The notes under the pieces are model-generated. The model saw only the letters and a program-made list of their open reading frames with translations, had not been told where the DNA came from and did not search any database. Below are positions 35,094 to 45,275 of a DNA stretch of 64,000 nt, one piece after another. Position numbers and translations under genes: made by a program. Source of the DNA: Eutreptiella sp. 'Long Island Sound 2002' (taxonomy: Eukaryota; Euglenozoa; Euglenophyceae; Eutreptiales; Eutreptiaceae); assembly GCA_964036045.1 (NCBI GenBank), contig OZ038380.1, forward strand, positions 62,356,591 to 62,420,590. Direction: 5' to 3'. Position 1 is the stretch's first letter. Each line of letters begins with the position of its first letter.

Positions 35094-35504
35094 CTGCGGA
35101 GCGCACCAGACCTCCTCGTTCTCGTCCATGGGGAAGGGCTGTGCAGGCAATGACTGGTGCCGCAGAGCCGGTGGGCTGGCCGAGGATGACGCACGCCCGG
35201 CGGAGGTGAAGATGGACCACCGCCGGGGCCCGCCCGGCGCCGGACGGTCGTACTCCGTCGTCGCGCGGCGGCGCAGGCACATGTCAAGCCCCGCGCGCTG
35301 CAGTGTCTCGGTGTCAGCAGCGGCCTGGGCACGGCGGACAGCATCCAGGAAGGCAGAGGAGCGGCGCCGCGAGTCGTCGTAGTCTGACATGCCGGACGGC
35401 CGCCGCACGGGATTGTCCTGCGCCTCAAAGAGGACCGACTGGCGGAGGCGGTGGAGGGAGAGCTCTGCCGCCGCGAGTTCCGTGGGATCGGATGTGTCGA
35501 TGAC
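35094..35504 (-). CDS. Candidate exon A of a Ser/Pro/Arg-rich protein
   Basis: A minus-strand block of exactly 137 codons lies between an acceptor-like CGTACTGCAG (just above 35504) and CAG followed by GTACTG (intron start at 35093), phase 0 at both ends. Codon use is consistent and GC-rich. The text looks like real protein: VIDTSDPTELAAAELSLHRL, then SGMSDYDDSRRRSSAFLDAV, a helical RRAQAAADTETLQRAGLD, then LRRRATTEYDR and RRWSIFTSAGRASS, ending MDENEEVWCAPQ. Basic-then-Ser/Thr motifs (RRRSS, RRRAT, RRWS) match those in exon C. The same frame is open upstream to 35972, so an earlier start is possible. No known family is recognised. This is the strongest of the coding candidates. Confidence 0.5.
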
Positions 35505-36335
35505 CTGCAGTACGCAGGAACGGGGGCTTGCAGGCGCCCCAGACACGAGACCCGTCGCACGGCGTGCCTCCCTGGACCCAACGCCAAGTTGCCGCTTTGG
35601 ATTGTGCACACGGATCAGGACGCGCGCGGGAAGTGCGGCATGGGCATCGGCAAGTGGAGGGCATGCGCGGACAAGCGTCTTCCGGGAGGCTGAGTGCCAC
35701 AGCCCTGAGGGCAGGGGCAGGGCCGGCAGTCCGAGGCCGGGGGTGGCGGGGGGCAGCCTTTGCACATGTGAGACTCGGTCATGTGATGTGCACTGTTGAG
35801 GGAGCGTTTTGCGGGAGGTCCAAACGCGGGGGGGTGCTCCTGCTGCAGAACGAAGGACAAATTTGGGGTGGAAAGGGAACGAAGAAGAAGGGGCCCGTGG
35901 ATGGAGGCTGTCGTTTCCTGGAGCCCGCCCCGAGTGGAAAGTCGTGGTAGGGGGGTGCAACGGCCTGCGCACCGCAGCGCATCAGACGGAGGCTCGTCGG
36001 TGGCCAATCAAAGACCATCAGTACCCCTCTGCCCCCAAACAGGCGCGGCGGGCGGGTGCCCACAGAGTACACACCGTCCGGCGGTGGCAGTCCGCACCAG
36101 TGCTGACACCATGCGGAGCCGTTTACCCCCTGTAACCCCCCGTGCCGGAGGACAATGGGAATGTGCTGGACCCCCCACACCCTGCGTTGCCCCTCCCCTT
36201 TGCGCACATCTCAGCAGCGCACTGCCAGTCCTAAGAACTGAGGGAGATGGTCGGAGGAAGTGCTTCAAATTTGGCCACTTCAATGTTCTCCTGATCTCAA
36301 GGGTTCGGGCAGTGCACAACTTGTGACAATTGGCG
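35505..36335. other. GC-rich region upstream of exon A, strand unclear
   Basis: Open frames of 80-180 residues occur on both strands. A minus-strand stretch near 36180-36110 (GVQHIPIVLRHGGLQ followed by GGGGTAAACG) could be another exon of the same gene. The evidence is too weak to call. Confidence 0.2.
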
Positions 36336-36373
36336 CAGGTTAGGGTTAACCCTAGTTAGTTAACCCTAACCTG
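36336..36373. repeat. Telomere-motif palindrome
   Basis: A perfect 15-bp inverted repeat, CAGGTTAGGGTTAAC (36336-36350) and GTTAACCCTAACCTG (36359-36373), with an 8-bp spacer CCTAGTTA. Each arm contains one TTAGGG/CCCTAA unit, so the two arms face each other like a short head-to-head interstitial telomere sequence. Confidence 0.85.
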
Positions 36374-36382
36374 GATGTGCAG

Positions 36383-36595
36383 CGTTTCGCACAAGGGGCC
36401 GTGGCAGTCGTGGAGGTCAAGGGCCACGGAGGGGGGAGGTCTGTGTGGAAGTGGGTCTGTTGGAGCAGGGTCTGGGAGGACAACGAGGGGGCCATGGAGA
36501 ACGAGGCGCATTGCCGCCCGAGGGCTACAGGGATGACCGCCTGGGGCAGGTCGAGGTCTGCTTCGCCCGGACCCGCAACAGCCCCTACCCTGAGG
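36383..36595 (+). CDS. Candidate plus-strand exon ending in GAGG|GTACGTG
   Basis: The plus-strand frame reads VEVGLLEQGLGGQRGGHGER, then RDDRLGQVEVCFARTRNSPY, and reaches CCTGAGG followed by GTACGTG (intron start 36596), a good 5' splice site. Codon use is GC-rich and looks coding. The upstream boundary is unknown; an AG at 36381-36382 is only one option. The opposite strand has stops here. No family recognised. Confidence 0.27.
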
Positions 36596-37225
36596 GTACG
36601 TGTTTTCATGCGTTCGCAAGTGATCAGTAGTCATTCTTGAAAGGGCGGGGGGCACCTGCACAAGGGGGCGTACACCAAACGAGGTGTGTGCTGCGGAAGG
36701 TGGCTGTGGCATTACCCTACCCTGCTCAACGCTACATCACACACCTCCATCCTATCAATTAGACAGATCCATCACACATGGGGGAGGTGACTACTCAGTT
36801 CTGGACGCCAACTACCCCCCCAACTAACCATTGGCCGGAGGCCCCCTTGGAGGGGGGGGGGGGGGGGGGGCTTTTGTCTGGGGGGTGGGGGGGTCCGGGA
36901 GGGTTGGTGGGGGGGGGGGGTCCAAGTGGGGCGATCTGGGGGGTACATGCCCCCAAGGCCAAGCGTTGGTCCATCACAGGCTCCCTTTACCTCCCGTTGC
37001 CCTCCCTCTAACCATACTACCATGTTGATTAGGCTGAAAAAGATCCCCCGAATTTCGTTGGGACAAAATTCTATTGCCTTCAGCAATGCACCTCGAAGAG
37101 AGGCTGACAGTCCGCCAATTAGTCCCTTAGCCGGGCCAGCAGTCAGTCAGACAGAAACACACGGTTTGGGTTTTTTGTCACTGGCAGACGCAGCCCCAAG
37201 CAATGGGGAGAACTTTCGTCTTAGG

Positions 37226-37300
37226 GCAAGTTGTGGCCGAATGGTAATGCACCTGACCAAAGTTTTTCCGGTCGCCGGTTCGAACCCAAGTCGGGCGATT
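37226..37300 (+). repeat. tRNA-like sequence (plus strand)
   Basis: Box A GTGGCCGAATGGTAATGCACC (split at the D loop; 37233-37253) and box B CCGGTTCGAACCC (37275-37287) are both close to Pol III consensus. The T stem and acceptor arm do not pair, so it is a relic or SINE head rather than a working tRNA gene. Confidence 0.5.
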
Positions 37301-37326
37301 TATGGCACCGCCGCCGCCGACGACAG

Positions 37327-37402
37327 TGGACCGACCAGGATTCGAACCGCCTATCTAAAATTCTGCAGTCAGGTGCGTTACCATTGGACCGGCGTTTGGT
37401 GT
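37327..37402 (-). repeat. tRNA-like sequence (minus strand), partner of the preceding one
   Basis: On the minus strand box A reads GGTCCAATGGTAACGCACC and box B GGCGGTTCGAATCC, with CTGACTGCAGA between them at the anticodon-loop position, reminiscent of tRNA-Cys. It shares the ATGGTAAYGCACCTGAC core with the plus-strand copy 27 bp away, so the two form an inverted pair. Arm pairing is poor. Confidence 0.5.
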
Positions 37403-37966
37403 GAAGCATGCGAAAAAACACACCATGGAGATATATGGGAATTTCTCAATCATGTTAGAAATGTTTTGCATCTCTACACCAAGCGTGCTCGCCCAAACGT
37501 CGGATACACGCTGCATCCTTCCTTTTTACTCCATTGCAATAGGTTTGCATCCGTGTCCCACTTCCATTTCCATGACAGCAATATGCCTCCCCACTGCTTG
37601 GAGCCTTCTGAGCGAAAACTTTTGACCCCCCCCACCCCCCCCTCCAAAAAGTGATATCCAATTTTAGGGGATCGAGGCCTTGGAATCAAAAAATCCATTG
37701 GGTGATGGTCTTATTGGGCAAAATAATGATTTCACAAGTGGTTGGACATCAAATATCATGCCCTGGGGTATGCTACGCGGATGACCCCAAAAAAAGGGGG
37801 GTATACGACACCCGCGCCTGCGCTTGATCTAACAACCTCTCTTCGAGGTGATTTTGCCCATGGAGCGTCGGGCGCATTGACTCCTAAGGGCGGCACCTTT
37901 GGCAACTAATGGTTGGCCGGAGGCCCCTTGGGGGGCGGGGGGGGGGGGGGGGGATAGTTGGCGTCC

Positions 37967-38760
37967 TAGGAACCACGGAGCTGCAACCCCCCAAGCCATC
38001 ACACAAAGAGATGCCCTCGGTCACAAATGTTCATGCTCCATCACACCCTCCCCTCCATGAAAGACATCCATCCCTCCATCACACACATCCATCCCTCCAT
38101 CACATGCATCCATCCCCTCTAGGCCACTGCTTAGTGATACCGGGGGGAAGGGGGGGCGGTGTTAAATTGGCCTTCCCGGGGTTTTGGCTGACCCACCCAC
38201 CCACCTACCGGATACCTTGAGGAGGGGGGGGGGGGGGTCAGAGCAACTTTTGATAAAAATTTTCAGCCTTCAGTCTTTACATGGTCCTTGAGCAAAAGAA
38301 TGTAGATGCTTAGAAAGTGCATAATAGGAATCAAACCAAGAACCCTCGGTTGCAAGCACACGGCTCTGACCACTTGATTGTAGGGCAAAACAGGTCTGCA
38401 CAAAGTGGCAGCACCCCCATGTGTCACAATGTGCCTCGGCCCATGAACACCTACCAACCCAAACACCCATCCAAAAAAGCGGACAGCCCACCCCCGTCCT
38501 CCCACTAGGGGGTTTCTTCGATATGTCCCATAGTCTGGGAAACACAAGACCAAACGAACCCACCCACCCATCCTCAGACACACCTAAGCGCCCGATAAAG
38601 TATAAACTAGCAACCAATAAATGGGCTGATCCCCTCCATTAGACACACCAATCCGCTCCATTGCACACATCCATCCCCTCCATCACAAACATCCATCCCC
38701 TACATCAGACAAATACATGCCCTCGATTATACAAATGCGTCCCCTACATCACACACACCA
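37967..38760. other. Mixed spacer with short CATCC/CACA repeat patches
   Basis: Patches of the CATCCMTCCATCACACACAT-type repeat lie at 38036-38112 and 38636-38760, G runs at 37934-37953 and 38222-38237. A minus-strand tRNA-like element is listed separately. No gene. Confidence 0.5.
38322..38395 (-). repeat. tRNA-like sequence (minus strand)
   Basis: On the minus strand box A reads ACAATCAAGTGGTCAGAGCC and box B TTGGTTTGATTCC, with TGTGCTTGCAACC between. Box spacing is tRNA-like but the cloverleaf is imperfect. Likely a tRNA-derived SINE or relic. Confidence 0.45.
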
Positions 38761-39318
38761 ATCCCGACCATGGAGGAGGAGGAGGAGATGCGGTCCCCCG
38801 GTAGGGCGCCCCCGCGGCACATCCCCATGGTGCCCGCCGGCCCTCCACGGTCTGGAAAGCGACCGGGAGGGAGGTTTCACCCCAACCCGTCCGGCTAAGC
38901 ATCATGGCGGCGGCTCTCCTCTTCGTCTCCTCCCCTTGTCCCCTGGTCCGCGCTACGTGCATGCACCCGCCCTACACGTAGCCGGCTCCCCTCCCAGGGG
39001 CACGGAATGGGGGGCGAGGCGGAGCGCCGGCTCCACTTCCGGCACGGTCCACCACCCCCCCAAGGGAAGGGGGACGCAGTCTCACGGGTGTGGGCCCTTA
39101 GCCGCCAGGTACTACCGACTGGGCGGCGTTTGGCCGGCGGAACACGGGGGCTTGGTCCGTGGCCTGGTCCCCCCCCCTCCCCCAACGCGCGGCACTTCTG
39201 CCGAAGGTGCCCGTGCGCGGGGCCATCCTCTAACCCTCCGGTCGTGTCCCCCCAATCCGCAGTGCCGCACGGCTGCGGAGGGGACACGCAAACCCCCGCC
39301 TCGGTGAATCCAAAGTGA
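38761..39318. other. GC-rich unique sequence before the 49-bp array
   Basis: Open on both strands because of high GC. No motif or splice pattern supports a gene. The last 60 bp already resemble diverged array sequence. Confidence 0.35.
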
Positions 39319-40836
39319 AGGAGGCCCCCTCGCCTCAGCGACGGGGGCCTCGGTGGTCCCAAAGCGAAAGAGGCCCCTTCGCCTCAGCGGCGGGGGCCTT
39401 GGTGATCCCACAGCGAAGGAGGCCCCCTCGCCTCAATGGAGGGGGCCTCGGTGTCCGAAAGCGACAGAGGCCCCCTCGCCTCAGCGGAGGGGGCCTCCGT
39501 GGTCCCAAAGCCAAGGAGGCCCCCTCGCCCCAGCGGCGGGGGCCTTGGTGGTCCCGAAGAGAAGGAGGCCCCCTCGCCTCAGCGGCGGGGGCCTCGGTGG
39601 TCCCAAAGCGAAGGAGGCCCCCCCGCCTAAGCGGCGGGGGCCTCGGTGGTCCCAAAGCCAAAGAGGCCCCCTCGCCTCAGCGGTGAGGGCCTCGATGGTC
39701 CCAAAACGAAAAAGGCCCCCTCGCCTCAGCGGCGGGGGCCTCGATGGTCCGCAAGCCAAAGTGGCCCCCTCGCCTCAGCGGAGGGGGCCACGGTGAACCC
39801 AAAGCGAAAGAGGCCCCCTTGCCTCAGCAGAGGGGGCCTCGGTGGTCCCAAAACGAGAGAGGCCCCCTCGCCTCAGCGGAGGGGGCCTCGATGATCCGAA
39901 AGCCAAGGAGGACCCCTCGCCTCAGCGGAGGGGGCCTCGGTGGTCCCAAAACGAAAGAGGCCCCCTCGCCTCAGCGGAGGGGGCCTCGGTGGTCCCCAAA
40001 CGAAGGAGGCCCCCTCGCCTCAGCGGAGGGGGCCTCGATGGTCCCAAAGCGACGGAGGCCCCCTCGCCTCAGCGGCGGGGGCCTCGGTGGTCCCAAAGCC
40101 AAAGAGGCCCCCTCGCCTCAGCGGAGGGGGCCTCGGTGGTCCCCAAACGAAGGAGGCCCCCTCGCCTCAGCGGCGGGGGCCTCCGTGGTCCCAAAGCCAA
40201 GGAGGCCCTCTCGCCTCAGCGGAGGGGGCCTCGATGGTCCCCAAGTGAAGGAGGCCCCCTCGCCTCAGCGGCGGGGGCCTCGGTGGTCCCAAAGCGAAGG
40301 AGGCCCCCCCGCCTCAGCGGCGGGGGCCTCGGGGATCCCAAAGCCCAGGAGGCCCCCTCGCCTCAGCGGCGGGGGCCTCGGCGGTCCCAAAGCCAAAGAG
40401 GCACCCTCGCCTCAGCGGCGGGGGCCTCGATGGTCCCAAAACGAAAGAGGCCCCCTCGCCTCAGCGGCGGGGGCCTCGATGGTCCGCAAGCCAAAGAGGC
40501 CCCGTCGCCTCAGGGGAGGGGGCCTCGGTGAACCCAAAGCGAAAGAGCCCCCTTGCCTCAGCAGAGGGGGCCTCGGTGGTCCCAAAACGAAAGAGGCCCC
40601 CTCGCCTCAGCGGAGGGGGCCTCGGTGGTGCCCAAACGAAGGAGGCCCCCTCGCCTCAGCGGAGGGGGCCTCGATGGTCCCAAAGCGAAGGAGGCCCCGT
40701 CGCCTCAGCGGCGGGGGCCTCGGTGGTCCCAAAGCCGAAGAGGCCCCCTCGCCTCAGCGGCGGGGGCCTCAGTGGTCCCAAAGCGAAGGAGGCCCCCTCG
40801 CCTCAGCGGCGGGGGCCTCGATGGTCTGAAAGCCAA
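39319..40836 (+). repeat. 49-bp minisatellite, about 31 copies
   Basis: The spacing of GAGGCCCC is 49 bp (39321, 39370, 39419). Each monomer has GAGGCCCCC, a loop around TCGCCTCAGCGG, then GGGGGCCTC, and a linker such as GGTGGTCCCAAAGCGAAG. Two monomer types differ at the base after CAGCGG (A or C) and are interspersed. Frames of up to 361 residues are repeat artefacts: three monomers make 49 codons. Confidence 0.98.
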
Positions 40837-43800
40837 GTGTGGGGGAAGGAAAAATGCCTGACGAACCCACAGGGCGTCCCTATCCCCCCGCGGCCCGGGT
40901 CGGACTGGAGGGACTCGGGTGTAACCGCGGCTGTGTGGGGGAAGGAAAAATACTTGACGAACCCATGGGGCGTCCCTATCCCCCCGCGGCCCAGGCTGGA
41001 CCGGAGGGACTCTGGTGTAACCGCCGCTGTGTGGGGGAAGGTAAAATACCTGACGAACCCACGGGGCGTCCCTATCCCCCCGCGGCCCAGGCTGGACCGG
41101 AGGGACTCGGGTGTAACCGCCGCTGTGTGGGGGAAGGAAAAATACCTGACGAAACCACGGGGCGTCCCTATCCCCCCGCGGCCCAGGCTGGACCGGAGGG
41201 ACTCTGGTGTAACCGCCGCTGTGTGGGGGAACGAAAAATACCTGACAACCCACGGGGCGTCCCTATCCCCCCGCGGCCCAGGCTGGACCCGAGGGACTCG
41301 GGTGTAACCGCCGCTGTGTGGGGGAAGGGAAAAATACCTGGCAAACCAACGGGGGGTCCCTATCCCTCGACGGCCCAGGCTGGACCGGAGGGACTCGGGT
41401 GTAACCGCCGCTGTGTGGGGGAAGGTAAAATACCTGACGAACCCACGGGGCATCCCTATCCCCCCGCGGCCCAGGCTGGACCGGTGGGACTCGGGTGTAA
41501 CCGCCGCTGTGTGGGGGAAGGAAGAATACCTGACGAACCCACGGGGCGTCCCTATCCCTCCGCGGCCCAGGCTGGACCGGAGGGACTCGGGTGTAACCGC
41601 CACTGTGTGGGGAAAGGCAAAATACCTGACAAACCCACGGGGCGTCCCTATCCCCCCGCGGCCCAGGCTGGACCGGAGGGACTCGGGTGTAACCGCCGCT
41701 GTGTGGGGGAAGGAAAAATACCTGACGAACTCACGGGGCGTCCCTATCCCCTCGCGGCCCAGGCTGGACCGGAGGGACTCGGGTGTAACCGCCGCTGTGT
41801 GGGGGAAGGAAAAATACCTGACAACCCACGGGGCGTCCCTATCCCCCCGCGGCCCAGGCTGGACCGGAGGGACTCGGGTGTAATCGCGGCTCTGTGGGGG
41901 AAGGAAGAATACCTGACGAACCCAGGGGGCGTCCCTATCCCCCCGCGGCCTAGGCTGGACCGGAGGGACTCGGGTGTAACCGCCGCTGTGTGGGGGAAGG
42001 TAAAATACCTGACAACCCACGGGGCGTCCTTATCCCTCCGCGGCGCAGGCTGGACCGGAGGGACTCGGGTGTAACCGCCGCTGTGTGGGGGAAGGTAAAA
42101 TACCTGACAACCCACAGGGCGTCCCTATCCCTCCGCGGCCCAGGCTGGACCGGAGGGACTCGGGTGTAACCGCCGCTGTGTGGGGGAAGGAAAAATACCT
42201 GACAAACCCAAGGGGCGTCCCTATCCCCCCGCGGCCCAGGCTGGACCGGAGGGACTCGGGTGTGACCGCCGCTGTGTGGGGTAAGTAAAATACCTGACAA
42301 CCCACGGGGCGTCCCTATCCCTCCGCGGCCCAGGCTGGACCGGAGGGACTCGGGTGTAACCGCCGCCGTGTGGGGGAAGGGAAAATACCTGACGAACCCA
42401 CGGGGCGTCCCTCTCCCCACGCGGCCCAGGCTGGACCGGAGGGACTCGGGTGTAACCGGCGCTGTGTGGGGGAAGGTAAAATACCTGACGAACCCACGGG
42501 GCGTCCCTATCCCTCTGCGGCCTAGGCTGGACCGGAGGGACTCGGGTGTAACCGCCGCTGTGTGGGGGAAGGAAGAATACCTGACGAACCCACGGGGCGT
42601 CCCTATCCCCCCGCGGCCCACGCTGGACCGGAGGGACTCGGGTGTAACCGCCGCTGTGTGGGGGAAGGGAAAATACCTGACAACCCACGGGGCGTCCCTA
42701 TCCCTCCGCGGCCCAGGCTGGACCGGAGGGACTCGGGTGTAACCGCCGCTGTGTGGGGGAAGGAAAAATACCCGACGAACCCACGGGGCGTCCCTATCCC
42801 CCCGCGGCCCACGCTGGACCGGAGGGACTCGGGTGTAACCGCCGCTGTGTGGGGGAAGGAAAAATACCTGACGAACCCATGGGGCGTCCCTATCCCCCCG
42901 CGGCCCAGGCTGGACCGGAGGGACTCTGGTGTAACCGCCGCTGTGTGGGGGAAGGAAAAATACCTGACAAACCCACCGGGCGTCCCTATCCCCCCGCGGC
43001 CCAGGCTGGACCGGAGGGACTCGGGTGTAACCGCCGCTGTGTGGGGGTAGGTAAAATACCTGACAACCCACGGGGCGTCCCTATCCCTCCGCGGCCCAGG
43101 CTGGACCGGAGGGACTCTGGTGTAACCGCCGCTGTGTGGGGGAAGGAAAAATACCCGACGAACCCACGGGGCGTCCCTATCCCCCCGCGGCCCAGGCTGG
43201 ACCGGAGGGACTCGGGTGTAACCGCCGCTGTGTGGGGGAAGGAAAAATACCTGACGAACCCATGGGGCGTCCCTATCCCCACGCGGCCCAGGCTGGACCG
43301 GAGGGACTCTGGTGTAACCGCCGCTGTGTGGGGGAAGGAAAAATACCTGACAAACCCACCGGGCGTCCCTATCCCCCCGCGGCCCAGGCTGGACCGGAGG
43401 GACTCGGGTGTAACCGCCGCTGTGTGGGGGTAGGTAAAATACCTGACAACCCACGGGGCGTCCCTATCCCTCCGCGGCCTAGGCTGGACCGGAGGGACTC
43501 TGGTGTAACCGCCGCTGTGTGGGGGAAGGAAAAATACCTGACGAACCCACGGGGCGTCCCTATCCCCCCGCGGCCCACGCTGGACCGGAGGGACTCGGGT
43601 GTAACCGCCGCTGTGTGGGGGTAGGTAAAATACCTGACAACCCACGGGGCGTCCCTATCCCTCCGCGGCCCAGGCTGGACCGGAGGGACTCGGGTGTAGC
43701 CGCTGTGTGGGGGAAGGAAAAATACCTGACGAACCCACGGGGCGTCCCTATCCCCCCGCGGCCTAGGCTGGACCGGAGGGACTCGGCTGTAACCGCCGCT

Positions 43801-44572
43801 GTGTGGGGGAAGGTAAAATACCTGACGAACCCACGGGGCGTCCCTATCCCCCCGCGGCCCAGGCTGGACCGGAGGGACTCGGGTGTAACCGCCGCTGTGT
43901 GGGGGAAGGAAAAATACCTGACGAACCCACGGGGCGTCCCTATCCCCCCGCGGCCCAGGCTGGACCGGAGGGACTCTGGTGTAACCGCCGCTGTGTGGGG
44001 GAAGGAAAAATACCTGACGAACCCATGGGGCGTCCCTATCCCCTCGCGGCCCAGGCTGGACTAGAGGGACTCTGGTGTAACCGCCGCTGTGTGGGGGTAG
44101 GTAAAATACCTGACAACCCACGGGGCGTCCCTATCCCTCCGCGGCCCAGGCTGGACCGGAGGGACTCGGGTGTAACCGCCGCTGTGTGGGGGTAGGTAAA
44201 ATACCTGACGAACCCACGGGGCGTCCCTATCCCCCCGCGGCCCAGGCTGGACCGGAGGGACTCGGGTGTAACCGCCGCTGTGTGGGGGTAGGTAAAATAC
44301 TTGACAACCCACGGGGTGTCCCTATCCCCTCGCGGCCCAGGCTGGACCGGAGGGACTCGGGTGTAACCGCCGCTGTGTGGGGGAAGGGAAAATACCTGAC
44401 GAACCCACGGGCCGCCCCTACCCCCCCGCGGCCCAGGCTGGACCGGAGGGACTCGGGTGTAACCGCCGCTGTGTGGGGGAAGGGAAAATACCTGACGAAC
44501 CCACGGGGCGTGCCTATCCCCCCGCGGCCCAGGCAGGACCGGAATGACTCGGGTGTAACCGCCGCTGTGTGG
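40837..44572 (+). repeat. 96-bp minisatellite, about 39 copies
   Basis: Starts of GTGTGGGGGAAGG are 96 bp apart (40933, 41029). Each unit has an AAAATACCTGACRAACCCAC part, a GGGGCGTCCCTATCC part, a GCGGCCCAGGCTGGACCGG part and an AGGGACTCGGGTGTAACCGC part. Some units are 93-95 bp through GACAACCC versus GACGAACCC. It abuts the 49-bp array directly. Both strands stay open for up to 411 residues because 96 is 32 codons; these are not genes. Confidence 0.98.
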
Positions 44573-44809
44573 GGGTGGAACGTGTCGTGTGCCCGCAATC
44601 CTACACGGGGCGTCCCTATCCCCCCTCTCTGCACCAGGCAGAGACCTGGAGACGCCCACACGTAGCCCTTGCGGTCGCCGTGAGGATCTCCCGGTGCCGT
44701 GGTTGGCTGGGGGGGGGCGGTCCTAACCCCTTCCTATCCCTTAGCCGCAGCCTCCCCTTAATTCAATTTCCTTCAACGTATTCCGACCGCCGCCCCAAGT
44801 GGGATTCCC
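44573..44809. other. Short unique spacer
   Basis: The transition after the last decayed 96-bp unit (44580-44650 still shares CACGGGGCGTCCCTATCC). No gene. Confidence 0.5.
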
Positions 44810-45275
44810 GGCATGGGTGGCACGGGGGGGCCTCCCCTTATTTCATATTTCTCTCGATATAGACACGACCGCCCTGCAAGGCACTGGCAGGGGCGGGGGG
44901 GGCACCCCTTATTTCAGCAAAGCACATAAGAGCCACGGGTCCGGGGGGCCTCCCCTTATATCATTCCATAACTCCATGACTCCATAATTCCTCCACCCCG
45001 TGTAGGCAGAGGACCACGGACCAGGGGGCCTCCCCTTATTTCAGTAAAGCCAATAAAGCCAATGGTCCGGGGGGCTTCCCCTTATATCAATCCATAACTC
45101 CAATACTCCATAATTCCGCCACCCCTTGTAGGCAGAGGACCACGGACCGGGGGGCCTCCCCTTATTTCAGTAAAGCAATTCAAGCCACGAGTCCGGGGGG
45201 CCGCCCCTTATATCATTCCATAACCCCAAGTATCGGTTCCTCCGCCCACAGGACCAGGGACGGGGGGCCTCCCCT
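44810..45275 (+). repeat. About 126-bp tandem repeat, roughly four units
   Basis: GGCAGAGGACCACGGACC recurs at 45005 and 45131, and GGGGGGCCTCCCCTTAT recurs in each half-unit, followed alternately by TTCAGTAAAGC or ATCATTCCATAACTCC. The half-units are related, so the array is a two-part repeat. Confidence 0.9.

Larger units (their letters stand above)
36803..37966. mobile_element. Region of about 1.16 kb bounded by inverted repeats
   Basis: Left end GGACGCCAACTACCCCCC (36803-36820) and right end GGGGGGATAGTTGGCGTCC (37948-37966) are inverted copies with one mismatch. Just inside both ends is a direct, similar block, CAACTA...TTGGCCGGAGGCCCC (36821-36845 and 37903-37927), followed by a long G run. 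The interior has no transposase; it carries two tRNA-like sequences facing each other. It could be a nonautonomous DNA element or a product of local rearrangement. No clear target-site duplication is seen. Confidence 0.4.

Noticed and set aside
37226-37402. Functional tRNA genes
   Set aside because: Boxes A and B are good, but the T stems and acceptor arms do not pair by eye, so only tRNA-like relics are called.
36926-37654. 242-residue plus-strand ORF
   Set aside because: It reads through both tRNA-like sequences and a C run, shows no codon bias and has no motif.
39744-40829. 361-residue plus-strand ORF
   Set aside because: It lies entirely in the 49-bp array; the peptide is a 49-residue repeat equal to three monomers, and other frames on both strands are equally open.
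40803-42020. 405- and 411-residue ORFs on opposite strands
   Set aside because: Both span the 96-bp array, overlap each other, and break only where a monomer has an indel.
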